A stretch of 6,941 nucleotides of DNA, taken from JBEEMU01 sp043778315. Its GTDB lineage: Bacteria > Bacteroidota > Bacteroidia > Chitinophagales > Saprospiraceae. The notes beneath the pieces are model-generated. The model made no database searches. It saw only the letters and a program-made list of their open reading frames with translations, and was not told where the DNA came from. The translations under genes and the position numbers were made by a program. The stretch's first letter is position 1. Each line of letters starts with the position of its first letter. This document shows, in pieces, positions 1 to 5,204 of this stretch. Location of the stretch: the NCBI GenBank assembly GCA_043778315.1, contig JAYWGJ010000171.1, positions 1 to 6,941 on the forward strand, written 5' to 3'.

Positions 1-100
1 ACTGCGTTAGATTTGCTTCGCCAGTTCGCTTCGCTCGGGTTTCGTTACGATGCACAGCATCGCGCCTCAAATCTGCCTTGTTTTGACTCAAAATTCTGCA
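1..100. repeat. Structured repeat-like sequence cut by the window edge
   Basis: This stretch is richer in G+C than the AT-rich DNA that follows and has no convincing reading frame. It contains a perfect hairpin at 48-62 (CGATGC, loop ACA, GCATCG). Outside that, AGATTTG at 9-15 pairs with CAAATCT at 68-74, so the region can fold as a long arm with an inner hairpin. Such nested palindromes are typical of dispersed intergenic repeats or ends of non-autonomous mobile elements in Bacteroidota. That identity is inferred, since only one copy is visible and the left boundary is outside the window. Confidence 0.45.
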
Positions 101-188
101 TGACAATATTCAGTCCTTTATTTTCTCTTCATTCCTAAACACAAAAAAAATCCTTTTTTATCAACCACCAAAACTATTTGATAAAATA

Positions 189-224
189 TTTTGTTCCTAA
201 AAGTAAACATCGTAATATTGCAAT
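189..224 (+). promoter_or_regulatory. Putative arsR promoter with overlapping operator
   Basis: TTTTG at 189-193 is followed after 19 bp by TAATATTG at 213-220. The Bacteroidota sigma factor consensus is TTTG, 19-21 bp, TAnnTTTG, so the -7 box has one mismatch. Over the -7 box lies an imperfect 16-bp palindrome, 209-224, with half-sites ATCGTAAT and ATTGCAAT (6 of 8 positions symmetric). A palindrome over the promoter just before an ArsR-family gene is the usual autorepression arrangement: the repressor blocks RNA polymerase until it binds arsenite or a similar ligand. The function is inferred from position and symmetry. Confidence 0.5.
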
Positions 225-243
225 CAAATAATAAAAAAGAAAA

Positions 244-576
244 ATGGGCGCGACAAAAACAGAGCATTTTACCGACACACAAAACCAGATAGCGACACTT
301 GCCAAAGCGTTAGGACACCCTGCCAGAGTAGCGATTTTGGACTATCTGCTCACGGTAGATACTTGCATTTGCGGCGACATCGTGAACGAATTGCCGTTGG
401 CGCAGCCCACTATTTCGCAACATTTGCGAGAACTCAAAAACGCAGGACTCATAAAAGGCAATGTAGAGGGCAATTCTATTTGCTACTGCATAGACGAAAC
501 GGTATTGGAAATTATGAAAAAATATTTGACCAATATTTCCATCAAAATTGAAAATAAAAAGACAAGTTGTTGTTAA
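244..576 (+). CDS. arsR: ArsR/SmtB-family metalloregulatory repressor
   Basis: A 110-residue winged helix-turn-helix protein of the usual size for ArsR/SmtB regulators, which act as cytoplasmic dimers that release DNA when they bind a metal or metalloid. The N-terminal helices carry the family pattern LAKALGHPARVAIL (residues 19-32). The recognition region spans about 51-73 (LAQPTISQHLRELKNAGLI), and the wing follows with GNSICYCI (76-83). The Cys pair C41-x-C43 lies in the helix that precedes the HTH, where classical ArsR has its arsenite-binding ELCVCDL box, so As(III) or Sb(III) sensing is likely. Extra Cys residues occur in the wing (C80, C82) and at the very C-terminus (C109, C110). The ATG follows an A-rich stretch and lies about 24 bp after the proposed -7 box. 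It heads a cluster ending in an arsenate reductase, which supports the arsenic role. Confidence 0.93.
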   Translation: MGATKTEHFTDTQNQIATLAKALGHPARVAILDYLLTVDTCICGDIVNELPLAQPTISQHLRELKNAGLIKGNVEGNSICYCIDETVLEIMKKYLTNISIKIENKKTSCC

Positions 577-586
577 AAATGGATTG

Positions 587-626
587 AAAAAAATCAAAAA
601 AATTAATCATAAAAAATCAAAAAAAA
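587..626 (+). repeat. A-rich spacer with duplicated A6-TC-A7 motif
   Basis: The arsR to DUF6428 gap contains two copies of an A-tract, TC, A-tract motif (centred at 594-595 and 617-618), the second ending at the start codon. Bacteroidota often begin translation from A-rich leaders without a Shine-Dalgarno sequence, so the second copy may act as the translation start region. The duplication may also be simple low-complexity drift. Confidence 0.3.
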
Positions 627-1096
627 TGAAAATTTCAACCATCAAAACCCACCTTGCTACCGCCGAAGCGGTGAGTTTTCAACTGCCGACGGGCGACTTC
701 GTACCTGCGCATTTTCACGTCACGGAGGTAGGCGTAGTGACGCGGCACTTCATCGATTGCGGCGGCACCGAACGGCTCGAGAAAGTAGCGAACTTTCAGC
801 TTTGGAACGCCGACGACACCGACCACCGCTTGCAGCCCCAGAAACTCTTAAATATCATTTCGTTGGCGGAGCAAAAACTCGGCATCGGCGATTTTGAGAT
901 AGAGGTGGAGTACCAAACCGAAACTATCGGGAAGTACAACCTGGCTTTCAGCAACAATAATTTCGTGTTGGTAGCTAAGCAGACCGACTGCTTAGCAAAA
1001 GAAAACTGCGGCATTCCGACCGAAAAACCAAAGATGAATCTGCTAAACCTCGCACCTCAAACCGCTTGTTGCACACCGAACGGTGGCTGTTGTTAA
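626..1096 (+). CDS. DUF6428-like protein of the ars operon, Cys-rich tail
   Basis: A 156-residue soluble protein resembling the DUF6428 family, which accompanies arsR and arsC in Bacteroidota; its biochemical role is not known to me. Recognisable parts are PAHFHVTEVG (27-36), HFIDCGG (41-47), QLWNADDTDHRLQPQKLL (58-75) and a late beta-rich stretch up to about residue 118. The C-terminus carries many Cys residues: C122, C128, C148-C149 and C155-C156, ending in NGGCC. These could bind arsenite or another thiophilic metal (inference). The ATG at 626 is preferred to an in-frame ATG at 548, because the earlier one would overlap arsR by 29 bp and add a Lys-rich, low-complexity N-terminus encoded by A-tract DNA. 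The 49-bp gap from arsR indicates co-transcription. Confidence 0.8.
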   Translation: MKISTIKTHLATAEAVSFQLPTGDFVPAHFHVTEVGVVTRHFIDCGGTERLEKVANFQLWNADDTDHRLQPQKLLNIISLAEQKLGIGDFEIEVEYQTETIGKYNLAFSNNNFVLVAKQTDCLAKENCGIPTEKPKMNLLNLAPQTACCTPNGGCC

Positions 1097-1120
1097 TTGA
1101 ATAAACGATATTATTAACTG

Positions 1121-1246
1121 ATGAAAGCATTTTTTATAAAATACAAAAAACCGATAATCATCACGGTTTCTATTACCATTTTGCAACTTATTTTTGGTTT
1201 CGATGCCAAATTTTGCATCATAAATATTATATGGTTGTTCGTGTAA
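1121..1246 (+). CDS. 41-residue hydrophobic mini-protein in the ars operon
   Basis: An ATG at 1121 opens a 41-codon frame ending in TAA at 1244-1246; an in-frame stop at 1115-1117 fixes the 5' limit. The product starts with a basic head (MKAFFIKYKKP), then a hydrophobic segment IIITVSITILQLIFGF (12-27), a short polar turn (DAK) and a second hydrophobic tail FCIINIIWLFV (31-41). This follows the positive-inside pattern and could form one membrane helix or a hairpin of two. It fills the 165-bp gap between the DUF6428-like gene and arsC, leaving 24 bp before the DUF6428 stop and 15 bp before arsC, so it is likely co-transcribed. I do not recognise a named family. A chance frame cannot be excluded, but the clean topology and tight fit in the operon favour a real gene. 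Confidence 0.55.
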   Translation: MKAFFIKYKKPIIITVSITILQLIFGFDAKFCIINIIWLFV

Positions 1247-1261
1247 ATTTAAAATGGAAAA

Positions 1262-1681
1262 ATGAAAAATATATTAGTACTTTGCACGGGCAACAGTTGC
1301 AGAAGCCAAATGGCGGAGGGTTATTTGCAGTATTTTGCAGGTGACAAAGCGGCGGTTTATAGCGCAGGAATAGAAACGCACGGCGTAAACCCGAGCGCGA
1401 TAGCTGCGATGCAGGAAGACGGAATTGATATTTCGCACCACACGTCAAATCATATTGACGCGTATAAAGACATCGATTTTAATTTTGTAATCACGGTTTG
1501 TGATAACGCCAAAGAGCGTTGTCCGTTCTTCCCTACGAACGCCAAAAAGCTGCACCACAACTTCCCCGACCCTGCCAAAGCGACGGGAACGGAAGCAGAG
1601 GTTTGGGCACAATTCCGCGAAGTCAGGCAAATGATAAAAGTGTATTCGGAGCGATTTGTAGCGGATAATTTAGGTGATTAA
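1262..1681 (+). CDS. arsC: Thioredoxin-coupled arsenate reductase (LMW-PTP fold)
   Basis: A 139-residue cytoplasmic enzyme that reduces arsenate to arsenite, of the Staphylococcus aureus pI258 ArsC type. The N-terminal phosphatase loop is CTGNSCRS (8-15), the CX5R motif with nucleophile C8 and anion-binding R14; SQMAEG follows. The redox pair C80 and C87 (VCDNAKERCP) matches the two extra Cys residues that pass the disulfide to thioredoxin, which separates it from plain low-molecular-weight tyrosine phosphatases. The Asp-Pro general-acid motif is NFPDPAKATG (100-109, D103). The length is normal for the family. The ATG at 1262 overlaps the stop of a three-codon frame (ATG GAA AAA TGA from 1254), probably by chance. 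It is the last ars gene visible: no efflux pump follows, and the next gene starts 122 bp downstream. Confidence 0.94.
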   Translation: MKNILVLCTGNSCRSQMAEGYLQYFAGDKAAVYSAGIETHGVNPSAIAAMQEDGIDISHHTSNHIDAYKDIDFNFVITVCDNAKERCPFFPTNAKKLHHNFPDPAKATGTEAEVWAQFREVRQMIKVYSERFVADNLGD

Positions 1682-1803
1682 TGGTTAGAAAAGAATCGCA
1701 GTATTATAGTTATTCATTATATTTTTAACATAAAAAATTCATTATCAGCATATTAGAAGTATATAAAACAATAATAATTTCACAATAAAAAATTTCAACC
1801 CCC

Positions 1804-2955
1804 ATGAAAAATTTTATTTTCGCTTTATTAGCGTGCGTTATCAGCACAACCGCTTGCAAAACGCAGCCCTCAAACTTCGCAGACGGCAAATATACCGATG
1901 CCGAAAAATTGGAAATTGCGCGGCTCGTCGCCGCCAATTTCGGCGGCTACAAAGAAGTCGTCGAGTTCACCGAAGGCAAAGCCGTAGTGTATCGCAACGA
2001 CTCGGTCGGTTTTATTGACCAAAAAGGTAAGCTGACAATGCTGCCCGAACTCAGACAATTGCAGTCGTTCAAAAACGGCTTGGCGGCTGCCGAAACCCGC
2101 AAGGAAATCCCGTGCTATGTGGACGCGACGGGTAAAATCGTTAAAATGTTTCCGAAGTATCAAGCCGTTTATACGTTCGAGGACCCCGAAAATACCGTTT
2201 TTTTTAGTAAAAACGGCAATTTTGGCTTGATAGACAAACAGTTTAAAGAAGTAATTCCTGCCAAATACAACCAAACTGCTTTTTTTGCAAACGGTCTTTT
2301 TATCGTAGAGACAAAGGATAAATGGGGCGCGGTGGACAAAACGGACAAAACGGTTATTCCGTTTCAGTTCGGTTCATTAGGCTATTTAGAGGAAGGCGGC
2401 TATATGCAAGCCACAAAAAAATCGGGTAACGGCTTTATCGACCGAACAGGTAAAGAGGTAGTTCCGTGTACTTTTTATAATATGTTTCCGTTTTCCGAAA
2501 ACCTCGCGCACTACCTCAATAAGCAAGAAGATGGTAAATATGGTGTCATCAATCGCAAAGGCGAGATAATAGTGCAGCCGCAATACGACGGCATCGAAGA
2601 TTTCAAAAACGGCATGGCGGTCGTGAGCAAAACAACGGGCGAACAAACGAAATACGGTTATATCGACAACACGGGCAAAGCCGTTATTCCTATTCAATAT
2701 GAAACCGCACAAAACTTTTCGCCCGAAGGCTTTGCCTTAGTGGGCAATAGCGAAACATTAATGTTTATTGATAAAAAAGGACAGAAAGCAGCATTGCCTA
2801 AACTTGATGCTTTGCTCAATTTCAAACCCACTTCATTCAATAATGGTTTTGCAAAAATATTGCTTGAAAGCGGCGAAGCCGTGTATCTTGACCGAATGGG
2901 TAACTTGATTTCAACAACAGATTTATTGCGCTTACGCGACGAGTTTTTTAAATAA
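1804..2955 (+). CDS. WG-repeat lipoprotein
   Basis: A 383-residue protein with an N-terminal lipoprotein-like signal: a basic start, hydrophobic core FIFALLACVI (4-13), and STTAC with C18 as the likely lipidated Cys, although the lipobox is not canonical. The mature part is a series of about nine WG-type beta repeats with the core G[FY]ID..GK.VIP.QY. Units begin near residues 69, 104, 140, 174, 210, 246, 284, 320 and 360; those at 140-155, 246-261 and 284-299 are the clearest. WG repeats (KWG family) are common in Bacteroidota exported proteins and are thought to form beta scaffolds for binding; the ligand is unknown. The 122-bp gap after arsC suggests a separate transcript, but I found no clean promoter there. 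It converges on the thiolase gene. Confidence 0.85.
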   Translation: MKNFIFALLACVISTTACKTQPSNFADGKYTDAEKLEIARLVAANFGGYKEVVEFTEGKAVVYRNDSVGFIDQKGKLTMLPELRQLQSFKNGLAAAETRKEIPCYVDATGKIVKMFPKYQAVYTFEDPENTVFFSKNGNFGLIDKQFKEVIPAKYNQTAFFANGLFIVETKDKWGAVDKTDKTVIPFQFGSLGYLEEGGYMQATKKSGNGFIDRTGKEVVPCTFYNMFPFSENLAHYLNKQEDGKYGVINRKGEIIVQPQYDGIEDFKNGMAVVSKTTGEQTKYGYIDNTGKAVIPIQYETAQNFSPEGFALVGNSETLMFIDKKGQKAALPKLDALLNFKPTSFNNGFAKILLESGEAVYLDRMGNLISTTDLLRLRDEFFK

Positions 2956-2972
2956 ACGATAGTATTAATTTT

Positions 2973-3096
2973 TGGTTCTTTAAGAATTTTTGTGGGCGCA
3001 GCGCAACGGTGTGCGGGTTTTAACCCGCACCTAGCTAATTTTGTGCGGGTTAAAACCCACACGCCGATAAAATCCACAAAAACTTTTAAAGAATCA
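2973..3096. mobile_element. 124-bp palindromic element with terminal inverted repeats (MITE/REP-like)
   Basis: The ends form inverted repeats: 2973-2995 matches the reverse complement of 3074-3096 at 20 of 23 positions. Inside, GTGCGGGTTTTAACCCGCAC at 3011-3030 is a perfect 9-bp-arm hairpin. A second copy at 3043-3062 is its reverse complement with one change, and the flanking CGGTGTG and CACACGCCG also pair. The whole element therefore folds into a long cruciform around a short centre, 3031-3042. It has no reading frame. The structure fits a non-autonomous transposable element or a REP-like palindrome. It lies between convergent genes, so it could also stop transcription from both sides. No clear target-site duplication is visible. 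Confidence 0.6.
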
Positions 3097-3188
3097 ATTT
3101 AATTAAAGTATGGCATATTTTTATAAAATAGACTTGCTGCAACTGTTTACTTAGGTCTTTTATGATATAAATGGTATTATTTTGTTTA

Positions 3189-4361
3189 TTAAATAGCTGC
3201 TTTTTTTAATAATACAGCTATTCCGACACCTAAACCTGAATGTGTGATAGCTAAACCGTAGGTTGCGGTAGTAGATTGATGCAATTGATGCGCCAAACTA
3301 ACTACCAAACGCATCGAACCCATCGCCATAGGGTTGCCCACGGCTATACTTCCACCTAAAATATTCACTTTTTGAGCGTCAGCGTTCAAATAATCAATAC
3401 AAGCAATCGCTTGCGCAGCAAAAGCCTCATTGAGTTCTATAATATCAATATCATTGATACTCAAATCCGCTTGCGCCAATAGTTTTTTGGCTGCTATCGC
3501 ACCCGAAATGCCCATTTCGTTAGGCGAAGTAGCCGCTATCGCATAGGCTACAACCTCTACCAAAGGTTGTAGCTTGTGTTTTTTTATAAAACGCTCCGAT
3601 ACCACTGCGCAAGCCGCTACACCGTCGTTTAGGCTCGAGCTATTCGCTAAGGTGACAGAGCCATCGGTAGCGTAGGGGCTTTTTAAAGCTGCCATTACGT
3701 CTATATTTAATAGTCGAGGCTGTTCGTCAGTATCAAAAATATGCTTATTTGGTAGTGTTATAGGTACTATTTCTTGTTGCAATAAGTTATTTTTAGCTGC
3801 AAATGCATACTTTTGCTGTGATTGCAAGGCGTATTTGTCTTGCGCCTTTCGGCTAATATTAAATTGTAAAGCCAATAGCTCCGCAGTTTGTCCCATCGAT
3901 AGCGCATCGGTCTCCTTAAAAAAAGGATTCGTAAATCGCCAGCCTATCATAGAGTCGTGTCGCTCTGCTTCATTCGTCCGCGACACCACATAAGGGCTGC
4001 GGCTCATACTTTCTACTCCGCCAGCCATATATATATCGCTTTCGCCGAGCCGCACGGCTCGCGCCGTTTGTATCAACGCCTCTATTCCAGACGCGCATAG
4101 TCTATTGACGGTCACGGCAGGCGTATTTTTGTCTAATTGTGACAACAAAACAGCCATACGCGCCACGTTTCGACTGTCTTCTCCTGCCTGATTGCCACAG
4201 CCAAAGCATACTTCGGCTACTATATCTATTGTTATATCTTTATTACGATGTAATAAATTATTTATTGCCCACGCTGCCAAATCATCAGGACGTGTATCGC
4301 GCAAACTACCATATAATTTACCGACGGGAGCGCGCAACGCATCTAATATATATACTTTCAT
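3189..4361 (-). CDS. 3-oxoadipyl-CoA thiolase-like protein with altered active site
   Basis: A 390-residue full-length thiolase-fold protein. Thiolases cleave 3-oxoacyl-CoA or condense two acyl-CoAs in the cytoplasm. Sequence features are closest to the PcaF/PaaJ (3-oxoadipyl-CoA) branch: FGCGNQAGEDSRNVARMA (53-70), GGVESMSRSPYV (114-125) and IGWRFTNP (139-146). The nucleophile is kept in NRLCASG (C89), as is NEAFA (311-315). Two other catalytic positions differ. The usual GHP motif is GNP (342-344), so the His that activates the nucleophile is Asn343. The usual C-terminal CxGxG is HSGLG (374-378), so the second catalytic Cys is His374. The frame is otherwise intact, with no stop or frameshift. 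It may be an inactive paralogue or an enzyme with changed chemistry. The gene stands alone, diverging from YhhN with a 42-bp gap. Confidence 0.85.
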   Translation of the reverse strand: MKVYILDALRAPVGKLYGSLRDTRPDDLAAWAINNLLHRNKDITIDIVAEVCFGCGNQAGEDSRNVARMAVLLSQLDKNTPAVTVNRLCASGIEALIQTARAVRLGESDIYMAGGVESMSRSPYVVSRTNEAERHDSMIGWRFTNPFFKETDALSMGQTAELLALQFNISRKAQDKYALQSQQKYAFAAKNNLLQQEIVPITLPNKHIFDTDEQPRLLNIDVMAALKSPYATDGSVTLANSSSLNDGVAACAVVSERFIKKHKLQPLVEVVAYAIAATSPNEMGISGAIAAKKLLAQADLSINDIDIIELNEAFAAQAIACIDYLNADAQKVNILGGSIAVGNPMAMGSMRLVVSLAHQLHQSTTATYGLAITHSGLGVGIAVLLKKAAI

Positions 4362-4403
4362 ATTGTTTTCGATTCATTTTTTTTAAAAATACTTTATATT
4401 ACA

Positions 4404-5096
4404 ATGCAAAATAAACCACTTAGTTTTCAACCCTTAGAATACGCCTACTTTACAATAGCTATATTTAATCTTTTGGCGGTATTTATACAATATCAACCGC
4501 TTATTTTTGCTACAAAACCGCTATTAATGTGCCTATTAGGACTGTATTTTCATCAAACTACTGCACCCAAAAAGTGGAATTTTGCATTTTTTATAACCGC
4601 AGGTTTGGGCGCGTCTATTTTTGGAGATACATTTTTACTCGGCAGCAGCGACGGCTACTTTACAGCAGGTTTATTGTCGTTCTTAATCGCACATTTATGC
4701 TATTTTGTTGGGTTTAGCCAATATAAAAGCACCAAACAGGGGCTTTTATGGACACAATATTGGTGGATAGCCCCTTTTATGCTGTTTTGGTTTACTATGA
4801 ATTATCTTTTATGGAACAAAACGGGCGACTTACGCCTACCTGTACTTATATACAGTGCCGTTATTACTGCAATGTCTATCGGTGTGGTTCATTTACAAGG
4901 TAAAACGGCTGCAAAATTGCTTTTACTTGGCGTTTTATGCTTTGTGGTGTCCGATTCGTTTATTGCATTTAGTAAATTTATGCCCGAACTCGGCATCTCA
5001 CACGCTCCATTTATCATTATGTTTACCTATATTATTGGACAATATGGTATCGCCAAAGGCGCAATAAAAGTGATAGAGAATAGTGTAATCGAATAA
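4404..5096 (+). CDS. YhhN/TMEM86-family membrane protein (putative lysoplasmalogenase)
   Basis: A 230-residue integral membrane protein with about eight hydrophobic segments and no signal peptide. It matches the YhhN family, which includes the eukaryotic lysoplasmalogenase TMEM86 (hydrolysis of the vinyl-ether bond of lysoplasmalogens). Conserved motifs in order are KPLLM (38-42), SIFGDTFLL (71-79), AGLLSFLIAHLCYFVGF (88-104), PVLIYSAVI (146-154), VVSDSFIAFSKF (181-192) and YIIGQYGIAKG (209-219). The two Asp residues, D75 and D184, sit in the conserved polar motifs and are likely active-site residues. The bacterial substrate is uncertain. The ATG lies 42 bp from the divergent thiolase start, and the gene ends just before a strong terminator hairpin. 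It appears to be a single-gene transcript. Confidence 0.87.
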   Translation: MQNKPLSFQPLEYAYFTIAIFNLLAVFIQYQPLIFATKPLLMCLLGLYFHQTTAPKKWNFAFFITAGLGASIFGDTFLLGSSDGYFTAGLLSFLIAHLCYFVGFSQYKSTKQGLLWTQYWWIAPFMLFWFTMNYLLWNKTGDLRLPVLIYSAVITAMSIGVVHLQGKTAAKLLLLGVLCFVVSDSFIAFSKFMPELGISHAPFIIMFTYIIGQYGIAKGAIKVIENSVIE

Positions 5097-5111
5097 ATAA
5101 AAGCTATTTAT

Positions 5112-5156
5112 AAAAAAAGAACGCAAAAGGTAGCTTTACCCTTTGCGTTCTTTTTA
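5112..5156. terminator. Bidirectional terminator between convergent genes
   Basis: A long hairpin: 5114-5127 (A-tract then GAACGCAAA) pairs with 5142-5155 (TTTGCGTTC then T-tract), and GGTA 5129-5132 pairs with TACC 5137-5140 around a GCTT loop. The one flaw, A5128 with C5141, is a mismatch in the + strand RNA but a U-G wobble in the minus-strand RNA. The T-tract follows the stem in both directions. It starts 16 bp after the YhhN stop and also lies downstream of the panD/YbhN-like operon, so it can end both transcripts. Confidence 0.85.
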
Positions 5157-5163
5157 TTGTGCA

Positions 5164-5196
5164 AAACCTATAAGGTTTTAAAAACTTTATAGGTTT
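5164..5196. repeat. Second AT-rich hairpin, repeat-like
   Basis: AAACCTATAA at 5164-5173 pairs with TTATAGGTTT at 5187-5196. The stem continues inwards through G5174-T5186 (wobble in + strand RNA), G5175-C5185 and TTT with AAA, giving about 14 pairs and a very small loop. It lies 8 bp after the preceding terminator and 8 bp beyond the stop of the minus-strand YbhN-like gene. It resembles the short palindromes often seen between Bacteroidota genes; whether it is dispersed cannot be seen here. It may assist termination or protect the 3' end of an mRNA. Confidence 0.6.
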
Positions 5197-5204
5197 ATAC
5201 GAAC

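Noticed and set aside
140..160. A-tract and T-tract pair (AAAAAAAATCCTTTTTT) as a terminator
   Set aside because: The stem has no G-C pairs and only a short loop, so it is low-complexity sequence rather than a credible terminator.
548..625. N-terminal extension of the DUF6428-like protein from the ATG at 548
   Set aside because: It would overlap arsR by 29 bp and consists of Lys/Ile-rich residues encoded by A-tract DNA; the family-like sequence begins at 626.
1254..1265. Three-codon frame (MEK, stop) whose TGA overlaps the arsC ATG
   Set aside because: It is too short to separate from chance in A-rich sequence, although an ATGA coupling is possible.
4362..4403. Divergent promoters in the thiolase/YhhN gap
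   Set aside because: TACTTTAT and similar AT-rich strings are present, but none matches the Bacteroidota consensus with correct spacing, so no site is called.
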